NCBI GenBank assembly: GCA_038496445.1 | Contig: JALMLS010000512.1 | Span: 1-43,351 of the forward strand | DNA length: 43,351 bases | Reading direction: 5' to 3' | From: Trichosphaerium sp. ATCC 40318 | Taxonomy: Eukaryota > Discosea > Flabellinia > Trichosidae | Shown here: positions 1 through 10,531 of the stretch, piece after piece | Numbering within the stretch: the first letter of the stretch is position 1 | How the letters are laid out: each line of letters starts with the position of its first letter | Notes under the pieces: generated by a model | Told to the model about the DNA's origin: nothing | What the model saw: only the letters and a program-made list of their open reading frames with translations | Databases searched by the model: none | Translations under genes and position numbers: made by a program

Positions 1-577
1 AAGACGAACACTCAAGGTATTTCAAAGCCCCAATACTTTGTGCCATTGATGTTCCTTGTTCGAATGTTATTGGAGCTTGTTTCTTTGCAGCAAGCTTATT
101 TATCGTTGTTTCTTTATCTCTGAGATCAATCTTATTACCAATCAATATGATTGGTACATTAGGACAATGATGAGAAACTTCTGGAAACCACTAGATGAAG
201 ACGTAAGCAACAAACAAGCGAAAAAGATAAAACCGAAGTTTCACACGTGCCTTTTCTCTCACGTTTTCGAAAGATGATGGAGCAACAACTGAGAAACATA
301 TTAAGAACACCTCTGTATCAGGATATGATAAAGGTCTTAATCTAGCATATTGTTCGCGCCCAGAAGAATCCCATAATTGGAGATTGATTTGAAGACCGTC
401 AACCATAACATTTGCAGTGTAATTATCAAACATGAAATCTAACATCTCTACAACAACAGTTACTAACTAGTAAATGAGTATAGGGTCACCAGGCATGGTA
501 TTAGTGGTATAGGATATAAGCATAGCCGTTTTTCCAACAGCACTGTCTCCAACGAGTACTGATTTTATTGTTCTCAT
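1..577 (-). CDS. Rac/Rho-family small GTPase, 3' end beyond window
   Basis: Signalling GTPase of the Rho/Rac family, expected to control actin at membranes. Exons on the minus strand run 577-490, 447-251 and 190-1, and the phases agree. The start at 577 gives [17 protein letters not shown], with P-loop GDSAVGKT near residue 10. The switch II to alpha-3 segment ([16 protein letters not shown]) and GNKIDL identify Rac. Two key residues differ from typical Rac. Switch I reads LDFMFDNY, where PTVFDNY with its Mg-binding Thr35 is usual. The G3 motif is DSSGR rather than DTAGQ, so the Gln61 position is Arg. The second intron starts with GC (GCACGT at 250) and ends TAG at 191. The C-terminal CAAX end lies outside the window. 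Family assignment is certain; GTPase competence is doubtful. Confidence 0.9.
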
Positions 578-699
578 TGTTGTTGTGTGTATTCCTTGCA
601 TTAAAAATACTTGTTTGTGCTGTAGTTAGGCTAACATAAAATAATTTGGCTTTCGCCTAATTTGAATTATTTATCTTCACTGAAACTAAACAGCTGCTG

Positions 700-905
700 T
701 TAAGGCTTGGTGGAACAATGGTAAAATACAAAGGCATTGTAATTACATCAACGACAAGCTAGAAGGAGAGTACAAGGTATGGTATGAGAATATCCAATTG
801 TGGTGGAAGTGTAATTTTGCCAATGACAAACAAGAAGGAGAATACAAGGCCTTGCATTGGGAATGGGTACCCATTGTAATTACATCAATGGCAAACGATC
901 ATATC
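700..905 (+). pseudogene. Relic of a MORN_2-type repeat protein
   Basis: Translated fragments in this stretch repeat the pattern 'Y-I-N-D-K-x-E-G-E-Y-K-x-W', for example DKLEGEYKVWYEN and DKQEGEYKALHW. The same period and wording occur in the intact gene at 14319-15260 (GEYKAWHRNGQL). The reading frame is interrupted, there is no good start and the repeats decay after about two units, so this is read as a broken copy. Between the Rac start at 577 and the next gene end at 1104 nothing else was recognised. Confidence 0.5.
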
Positions 906-1103
906 AGGCATTTTTGGCTAGGTTTTGTTCATCACTGTGAGTACGTAGTACATGCTAACAAGCAAAAACTGTTTAGCTATGTTCTAAGGTAACATAGACT
1001 AAGAAAAGCGTCTTACCATTGAACAAGTTTTATTGAAAAATACCGACAATTACTTTTCTACCACTTTCTTTGTTGGCTTTTTTTTTTTGTATTTTTTATA
1101 AGT

Positions 1104-4047
1104 TTACATAGGTACAAGCCCTAGTTGTTGCTGCTTTGTATAAACCAAACTAACATTACATAAAGTACGTTTTTCCCAATAGCTATTCATTGTTTCAATA
1201 TCTCCAGTGTCAAAGCAATATTGTAATACAACCAAGAAAGAATCAATGTTTATAACTTCTGGATTATTTTCAAGTCCATCATCAAAGAACTTGAATAATT
1301 GTTTCTTTGTACCAGATGTTGCTATTAGTTTAATCATAATCTCATATGAACGTTGATCAATACCAAAATTCTGTTGTATTGTCTTATATAGTTCAAGTCC
1401 TTTCTGTAAGTCACCAATCTTTAAGAAACCTTCAAGTAAAATATTTATCTGACTTGTATTTACTTTTACTTTCATTATCTCACTCATTGTTTCTAAAAGT
1501 TCTGTAGCTGCTGGTATATCTTCACAAATACATGATATAGCTGTGTTTATATGAGGATCCTTATCAGAAAAAACAGAAGTAAGCATAACACACAAAACGT
1601 TACACAAAAAAAAGAATCAGAAAAGAAAAAAAAAAAAAAAAAGAAAAACTAAAAGCGTGTTCAAGCTCTTTTATGTTTTCAGGCAATAACTTGGCATCAT
1701 TGTTTCCTCATGCGTAGTGATTACAGTGATGCAATTAAGAACACTTTCATCCGTCACGGGTTTTTTTTGTTGCTTGAGTTTGAAAAAGAATATGAAGACG
1801 TAGGTTTGGGTTTATACCTTGTCATCATCATTATCACCATAAATCGTGTCATTTATGAAGTTAATCAAAGATAATTTATACTCTTTTCTCTTTTCTTCTG
1901 ATATAACAGACTCAAATATAGCTTTCCATAGAAATGCATAGGTTGCAAGTGTCTCGTCTAAATAGAGAAATGAGCTAGAGCTTGAACCTAAAAAAAAACT
2001 GTCCCGAAAAAAATAGGCAAACACGGCCTTTGTTGTTATTATTATTTTGGAGTATGTAATAAAGTGTAATTACACTGGCAGTAGAAAGTGAATTAAAAGG
2101 AAATTGTGTGATTCTTGAGTCACCACGTGAAGAAAAAAAACCAAAATAAACTAGATAAGTGCGTTTGGAGACTTCTTCTATTTTACCCTCCGCGCTGGCC
2201 AGAGAATAGTAGTTTGTAGTAAAATACGTAAAGTGTAGCAGATATAAATTGTAATAGATTATGCACAAACGTACGTTCAAGTGATTCAGCAAGGGCACGT
2301 TCAAACTCTTCCAAAGGCAATTCCATCAAAATAATAGAAAGAAGGTATGGACGTACAAAGTACTCTTTACACTCTATCATTTTACTCCTTATGGCCATAA
2401 TATGTTGTAATAGATCATTAACACGTGGTACATCCTTTGATATTGTTAATGCTTTAAGGAACCCTTCAGCTATTATCGTAAAGTGCATATACACAGCACG
2501 TTTATGAAGTGCATGCCATAGTTCTGAAGCGCTCTTAATATCACCATTATATAAATAATTCTTTAAAAGACAAGAAAACATTAAATGGGGTATCTCATTA
2601 TCACGCTATGGAAAGGGTGTTAGAAAGACTGTAAGAGAAAAACAGTTTGAAGAGGTTTTTTTTTTTGTATTGTAACACGTACAAGGTCTTTAGCTTGTAG
2701 ACAAAGTTGGTAGAGTAAATATCCAGCTTCTCTATCACAAATAGATAGAGACAATGCCATTTGTTTGTATAAAGCGGTTGCAACGTTGTGTAACGGTACA
2801 TTACGTAGAGGTTCACAGAACTATGACTTAGTTAAAAAAACTGGCTTAATAGACTTAAAGAAAAGAAAGAAAAAAAACAGACAGACGTCTTGCTGAAGCT
2901 TCCAGGCAACCTTGATCAGAAAGAGGTTGTTATTTTTTATACGACGTACTTTTACTATTTTTTCAACTTCCCCAGCCCTTGTATAATGCCGCAACATTGC
3001 TATGTCACTTTCTAATCCTCTTTTATTTTTTCTTTTAACAATATGCATGCATTTGTAAGCTTCTTCAATCTCTGTGATCATATCTCTATCATAAAGAGCA
3101 GCCAATAGACTATGAAAGGCCTATATAAATGATGAACGCTTAGAATAATATATTAAACGTCCTCAAGAGCGTCTAGAGTATAACAAAGCAGCTCAAAAAA
3201 AAACGGAAAAAAAAGGTACCTGGTTAGTTATGAAAGTGTTAGTTGATTTTGCATCTTCTAGTAACTCTAGTGCTGGTTCGATACGACCAGCGGAGCTAAG
3301 TAAATTATTAGATGACGTGTAGATTATTGAAAACCTCAGCACGTTTTTTAATGATGTCTGAAAAAGAGCAAAAATAAAAAAGAAAAAAGCACGATAGTTT
3401 CCTCGTCCTTTCAGTAATTTAGACCACCGTCAGTTATATACTCTGTTTTGTACTATACTGTACACCATAACTGACAAGAGGCCAAACAATCCGTCACATA
3501 GTGAGAGACAAAGAAAAAGTTTCAAAAAACAAGAAAAAAAGCGGAGTTGGGTTAACACCAACGCTAATACGAATAAGACTTGCCTGTATCCCCTAATCAT
3601 CACCGAAAGAAGCACTGACGAAACCAGGTTACGCACTTTATACGCCTGGTAAAAAGAATCAACTTTAAGCAACTGTCCTTGTCTGAATAAAGCGTCTATT
3701 GCTATGGATGTTGTTGTTGGTGTTTTCATATCCATTGGCAACCTTTGGTATAATTCTGTTACCATATCGTATTGTTTTTTAGCCAACGCCAAACGCATTT
3801 TGTCCACCTTTTCTAGTCTGCTATTGTCAGACAATGCAAGGTCCGCTGCACGCACAGACGGTTCAGGTTTGCTCTTTTCGCGTTTAGCGACACTGAAACC
3901 GTCTCTTTTGATCTTCGGGTGTATGTCAGTGTAGCCTTGTTTAATTTTAAGCACTCTTTGGGAGTGAAACTTTCTGAACGTGGCGGGTCGCTTTGTTTTG
4001 GTGGTATTGCGCGTATTGTGGTACCACACAGCCGATTTGAGGAACAT
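1104..4047 (-). CDS. Helical-repeat (pentatricopeptide-like) protein, probably mitochondrial
   Basis: Supported exons are 4047-3580, 3360-3220, 3120-2950, 2820-2683, 2605-2275, 1987-1818 and a last exon from about 1572 to the stop at 1104, all phase-consistent. A further small exon may lie within 1817-1573; this part is unresolved. The product is about 600 residues. The N-terminus (MFLKSAVWYHNTRNTTKTKR) is rich in basic and hydroxyl residues and lacks acidic ones, like a mitochondrial presequence. The rest is made of paired amphipathic helices with the about 35-residue rhythm of PPR proteins, e.g. 'AIDALFRQGQLLKVDSFYQ' and 'NILLEGFLKIGDLQKGLELY'. PPR proteins bind organelle RNA in processing or translation, so that is the likely role. 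A TPR-type scaffold is the alternative. It diverges from the gene at 4199, sharing a 150-base promoter region. Confidence 0.65.
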
Positions 4048-4198
4048 TGGTTGGCCGATCTGATTACTTGGCTATTCTTTGTACGAACCCTTTTCTTGAA
4101 GTTATAGCAGCGTGTGACGTAATATTATCTCCAATTAAGTTGGTATAAATGTATTAGCGATCAAGCCATTTCTTTCAGTTTTCTGTTTGAGCTCACTA

Positions 4199-7100
4199 AT
4201 GTCGAGAGCCCTAACGAGGCTTACGTACCTTGTTAGGGGCAAGCAATATTACGCCCCTAGGCAATCAAAGGCATGGAAAAGCTATTTTACTGTCCAAGCT
4301 ATTTTACGCTAACCTCTTAGCACTCAGAGATACTATGCAACCACTAAAAAAACAAACAGTATTCTACGCTCTCGTTCAGGCGGGTTATTGATACGAAAGC
4401 CTACATTACATAATGCACTACCACCGTACGCGACTTTTGTTCGTTAATTGTATACTTTCCTGCCAAACTTCATTAAATCGCTCACCATTCAACCTCTAAT
4501 AGCCATGTACGACGGTATTGCGATGGACCCAAAGAAAACAACGAAAACAATAAAGGCGAAGAAAAGAACGCTGGCGTTGATGAGGATACCAGAAAAAAGG
4601 ATGAGGAGACTAGAAAAAGGATGGAAGAGGAGATGGAAGCTGAGTTTGGGTTCAAACCAGAGCCTGACCTTCCACGTTTAACAAATTACATGGATTACGA
4701 TGAACCTGGAGTACATGGATCATTTGGAGCGAGAGAGCCAATAGCAAAGCGATACGCAGTGAATGACGATGTATACATTATTTCTCCTTTTATACCGCTA
4801 TTTCGCCTTTGATCTCACGTATGAACTAGCCTGAATCGCAAAAGAAGCAGGCAGAATGGAATTCAGAGTTTCAAACTGGTTCCCACGCGACTGAAGAGTT
4901 TATGGATGCCAGAGCTGAACGATTAAAAAAAGATGAAGATGTAAGTAGGAAATGGCGCACGAAGCATTTTTGACTTTTCGTGTTTGTCCAAACGTATTTT
5001 ATCAGATTAATGCTCTAGCACACGCAACACGCATAAATAGTAGCGACTACGCTCAGAGTGCATATTTTAAACGATTTTAAGCGATTTTAAAGCGTTTTTC
5101 CTAAATCAACCTTAAATACCTTGTAGGGCCTTCAAGATGGTATACGTGAATACTATGCTGCAGCAACAGAGGCAGAAAAGGGTGAGGGTGCAGAAGAAGA
5201 AGATATGATACCTCCACGTAAGAATTAAGATCATTATTTATTGGAAGTCATTACCCTTAACACTGTTCTGTCTAGCTTCACAATGGAAATCTCCAGAAGA
5301 GTTTAAACAAACACAAGATTTTTTTTTGGAGCATGGTGTAAAGATAACAGATCCTTCAAAATATCTTCTTGGAAGGAAGTATCCGGAGATTTTCGGTAAG
5401 TTGTCACAATAATTTTTGTTTGTGTTGTTTCTTCTTTTTTTTTTTTTCCAGCGAAAAACTGTCCTTAACATTGATCATATCTTGCTTTACCAATGTCCCT
5501 GTTGTTTAGTTACGCGATTATTACTATGTTAAATTGTACTAAATCCATGGCTTTTTATTAGATCGTGAAGTGGAATGGTTTAGGATGAAGACAGGTCACT
5601 ATGCTGAGATACAGCGTATAAGACGAGATGTACTTCAACCTCGAGTTGATGAAATGGGTAATAAGATGGATCTTAATCCATTACATCCTCGTGATATAAT
5701 GCAAAAGTGGCATGTGTACAATCAATTGCAGACGCTTCCAATATGTACGTCATATTATTATTTGAAGATCTTTTTTTTTTTCTTTTTTTTTTTATTCTAC
5801 TCGCGTTTGTGTGCACGTTTTTTGACTTTTTCGTATTTTAGACAATCCTACACTTGGTGAACGATTTGGTTTATTGCAGAACCCAACATATTTCAGAAAT
5901 GTGCCACCAAGAGATGATACAATATTCCGTCGATTGGGTTTACCTAATCCTATTATTCAACCTTTCCGTCAGATGAGACGTGCACTTGGTGTCTTTACTC
6001 CTCTCGGAAAACCTGCTCGGTTAAGAACTGGTCAATTACATGATGTAGCGGATGATCATGTGTTAGATGTCAATCCACGTGTTGATGCCTATCGTTGGTG
6101 GTATGTCTAAAACAAGATCGAAACTGCTTTTTTTCTATTTTTTTTGTAAACTCAATTCTTACACTTGACGCTCTATTTTTAAATTTGGCTATGCTACGTA
6201 TAGCATAGTGTGTATTTAAAGGAAATATCGAAAGAAAAATAATAGTTATAGCATTTTTAGAGTGGGAAAGGATATTTCTTTTTGAACTTGTTCCTTTCGT
6301 AATTTTTTCTTCTTTTTTGTAATTCAATTGATTTCTTTGCTAATAAAGTACTCTCTAGGCATGAATGGATAACCCCTCCACAAGCTGCTGAATCTGGATA
6401 CGCTGCTGGTGAGATGTATTACTTGAAAGATATTGGATACATATCAAAGCGAGATTATATGAGAGAAATGATTAAGCTTGACAGAATTGCTTACAAACGA
6501 GAACAAGAAGAACAGAATTTAGTAAAGAAGTTGCTTTCTAGAAGTAGAAATGACCTACTTACATACTATGCATCTCAAATTCATTCAAATGATAGTTGGG
6601 CAATAGAGGCTAGAGAAAAGATAGTAGGTATTCTGGCAAACTTGGATACACCAACTTTAAAACAAAGAGTCAGAACTCTTCTTTCACTTCCTGAACCTAA
6701 ACTTATAACTGCACGTCAAATGCCTAAGAAGAAGAAGAAGAAGAAGAAAAAACCAGGTGTAATCAGTAGGTTTGTCTTTCAGCCTATCAAGAATACAAAA
6801 AGGAATATTCAATTATATTTTCGTGGATTAATTGCGGATTGGTTCTTTCATGGTGATAGAGCTCTAGCACGAAGTGCTGTTGTCCGTGCGAAATGGGCAC
6901 CAACTTTTTTCATGAGAAGGATGACAAAGAATGTAAGGATTCCTGCACTCGGTGGTGGTTCTGCGATGGGTATTGCTTGGGTAATTGTAACAATAGGTAA
7001 TTTTTTTTGAAAATTTTTGAATATTTTCGAAACTCTTTAAGCTCTTTTGTACATGAGGGTTTATGCTGAATTTTTTAAATTAAGGGGGAATTATTGTAAG

Positions 7101-9488
7101 TATTCTTGTGGTATATCGTTATATTGGTGAAATATTTGGATTTGCAAACCATGAAGTACGTTCTCAACTTGAACAGAATTGTTATTTGTGAAATAGTATT
7201 CTTGTCACTAACAACTTGTTTTTGTAGTTCAAAACGCCATTGGCGTTTAATATATTAGAAGACTTTGTACAAATAATGCCTAGATTCCGTGAGTTCACTA
7301 TAGGCGGAATGAGTCCTATTTTGGACCCACAAAAGATATCAACTTTATTATCTATAGAAGAAATGGGTTACGGTTGTGGTAAGTTTTTTTTCTTCGAGTT
7401 ATTTTAAGAATTTCTTCTTTATTATTTTCTTCTTTTCCGTATTAATCAATATTAATTAGTAACGTTTCAAATGGACTATCCAGATGAGATAACGTTTCAA
7501 GCAAAAATTTGGTTTGGGGTACACGAGAGCAGTTTTTTTTTTTTTGGATTTGGAAAATCAAGCCATTTTTTCGAAAAAGAATACAGAAAAGAAATCGGAA
7601 TTTTGTCTAACGTTTATTAGAGCGTCAGTGAGGAGGAAAAAGATAAATGGGTGCCTTTCTTGTTCACAGTTACTCCAGCTAAGGTCAGCCCAGCCGGTAT
7701 GATTACTAGTTTATCTAAAAACGATGCTAAAGAGTATACACATCTTTTTGACACGTAAGTTGTTTTTTTTGGATACTTTTTTTTTTTAGTCGTTCTAGGC
7801 AACGCGTATTGCCTTATTTTATTATTTGAAGATACTAATTATTTCTTTTATAGGTTTGTGTATGATTTCAATCAATACTGTAGAAGTGCTAGGAGTAGTA
7901 ACACAAAGTTGGTATGTATTCCTATTTTTTTCTTGTTTTTTTTCCTTTTTGTTTTGTTCTTTTTGTGAGGTTCCACTAAAGTGAGCTAAACAACTTTACA
8001 CCAATGCAAATACTTTATGAATATTGCGTAAATATGATAATAATATGCGCACTACAATTTTAAACGATGGGGATTTCTGAAGAATGTTTTTTTTTCTTGT
8101 CGTTGTTACATTTAATGTTAATGTGCTTGTGCTCTTTACTCTATCCTTGTATTTTACTTATACATAAATATTAGAAATTCAAATTTTGGCATTATGATAA
8201 ATCAAAGATTGTCGGACAACAAGGTCATTTCCCTATGCGTACGTGAACAACAAACGAAAAAGCAACAACAACAAAAAAAAGTTTATTCAGTTTTTTATTT
8301 TTTTTTTACTTACCACTTTTTTCCCTCTTAGCTATTGAACAAAAATACCATATATTCCCACGTGTAGACGGACCAAAACTATGGAAATCAAGCCGACAAT
8401 TTAAAGGAACATCTTATGGTGAAACACGTTATTATGAAGACTTTCCACGTAAAGAAAAAGTGGTAGAAGATACAGTGGATCCAAAGTTAATTGAAGCTGA
8501 GGAAGCTAAATATGATGACCCTAATTCTTTTTGGTATATCGATAAGACAGGTCTTACAGAGGAAGATATAATGTATAAACAAGCAGAACTTATGCGTAAG
8601 TATGTTGAGGAAGCTCCTATAAACCCTGAAGAGCAGGATAAGCCTGTAGATGAAGAGACACGTAAACGACAAGAAAAGTTTAAGGAAGATGTTTATCTTA
8701 AAAGTCTTGGTTTGAGTGAACTACCTCCTCCTGATTTTGTTGCACCTTGGTTTGAGAATAGAGCTATTAAGAGTCTTGGTGATCGTCTTGATTCAACACC
8801 TTTCGAGTATTTGCACTATAAGGGTGATCTTGATACGTGTGATGATGAACAACTTGAGGAACTTTATGAGATGGGTATACAAGAAGGAAAGTTTACTGAA
8901 GAAGAATATGATTTAGATGGTTTCAAAGAAGCGTTCTTAGAATATATTTCTAAAACTCATCCAGTATATCATGATCAACATACTGGAGGAATGGAGGCGT
9001 TCATGTTTGAGTCTCAGGAACCATCTAAGCAGAATATGATAAAAAGGATGCATGATATGGCGAAGACTGTCAACTCTTTGGAAGGTAAGAAATGTTTTCT
9101 TTTTTTTTTCTTTCGCTTTTTTTCTTTCGATTTGTGTTTGTTGATTGCTTATCATTGTTTTTTGTTATAGATGGTCAAGTATATATTGATCCAAAATATA
9201 TTGGTAAGGGAGATGAAATATACTATGGTAAATTACCAGAGAACTATAAGAGGTAAGGAAAAGAGCAAAGGGAAAACACAACATTTTGCTTCTTGTTTTT
9301 TTTCAGAAGTTCGACAACTTTTTTTTGTCTTTCAACTACTAACACTACTGTGTAGGTATGGTGATGAAATTGAGTCTGAATGGTTACGTACATTCGTATT
9401 TGGAAAAGACTACAAAGAATGGCCATATCCATACCCGCCATCCCATCATCTTTTTCAACCACCAGAAGAGGCTTCCGGCACACTTTGA
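4199..9488 (+). CDS. Large membrane protein with mitochondrial-type leader, family unknown
   Basis: Eighteen phase-consistent exons: 4199-4224, 4321-4425, 4503-4770, 4830-4940, 5127-5217, 5276-5395, 5562-5744, 5842-6100, 6359-6996, 7085-7155, 7228-7378, 7460-7518, 7621-7754, 7854-7911, 8175-8238, 8332-9084, 9171-9252, 9356-9488. They total 3306 nt, or 1101 residues. The first two exons give an arginine-rich leader (MSRALTRLTTQRYYATTKK) typical of mitochondrial import. A charged coil follows (DEETRKRMEEEMEAEFG). The middle is basic, with a lysine run near 6724. One membrane span (IAWVIVTIGGIIVSILVVY) is formed across the exon 9/10 junction. An acidic, aromatic-rich C-terminal half follows (FEYLHYKGDLDTCDDEQ). 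I do not recognise the family. The anchor plus alpha/beta segment is only loosely reminiscent of inner-membrane assembly proteins such as TIM21/COA1. A poly(A) signal-like AATAAATAAAT lies about 75 bases after the stop. Confidence 0.8.
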
Positions 9489-10531
9489 AAAAAAAAAAAA
9501 ACCAAAACAACAAAAGAACAAAGCGCCTTTTTTTTTTCTTTGGCAACAAGATGAGTGTTAATAAATAAATGTTTGCCAAAAAGGCCAATACCCATGTTTT
9601 GTTGGCCAACTAGCTTAAAAACACATTTAGAGAAATCATCGTGATAAATTGATGGGCGCGACGGCATGGTACTAACTTGTGTGGAGGTGCGTGTAAGGAA
9701 ATCCAGAGTCTTTCAAGTGTGATAGTGCCTCCAGTATCTGAAAAATCAGAATTTTTTTTAGTTTTACTTCAAATAGCAGAAAAAAGACAGCGCCAAGTAA
9801 ACAGCAGACGTTCTACATGTTTTAATAGTATTCTTTGGAATTATGCTTGTTCTTCGTGAAACTGCTTATCCAAATGAACAATATTTCGTATCATTCAAGT
9901 TACACATTTGTCTAACGGAAGGGCGTGCGTTTGAGTTTAAAAAAATACCAGAAATCGGAAATGTACATAAATTGCCATCGATTTTTTCGCTAAGTGTTTA
10001 TAATTTAAAATATACATTTATATTCCATCTTTTGACCAAGCACCACTATGTTAAGCTTATCAGTGTTTTAGTGAATGACATTCAATAATAAAAGCTATAA
10101 ATGGAATGTTTTATAATAGTAATGGAGTTGGGTCACATTGCAACAATTACTTAGAATGTTTTTCTTGTTTTTTTATTGCACAATTTTAAAAAGCTGTTTT
10201 TGTGCTACAATTCAACACGTGTTCAAAATTTCAACTGGGAACATTGACCACACACTGTATTGTTCTTTCTCAAAAAACTTTTTTGGAGTACAAAGTACAA
10301 CATGTTGCCAAAAACTGTGTTTTTTGTTTGCTCCAACTTTTTAATTAGTGGTATGTTACTTTTAGCGTACGTTACGCTTGTGTTAGCTTATTGTAACGGT
10401 TTCTTGTAAACCTTGCTGTAAGCGGTATTCTACGTTTATTAGGCGCTAAAAAATCATATACTGCATTTACGCAATTAAGTGAAACAGATTGGGATCTTAA
10501 TTATTTCAGTATCAACGCTAACAAGTCAGAA
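9489..10531. other. Intergenic stretch with one weak coding candidate
   Basis: This kilobase separates the large mitochondrial-type gene from the G-alpha/BTB gene. An open frame at 9843-10088 (+, 81 codons, starting MLVLRETAYPNEQYF) has some beta-rich character and might be a fragment of an arrestin-like protein, similar in style to 15545-16262. No splice partners or homologous motif could be fixed. The last 150 bases before 10532 are presumably the promoter of the downstream gene. No RNA gene was seen. Confidence 0.3.
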
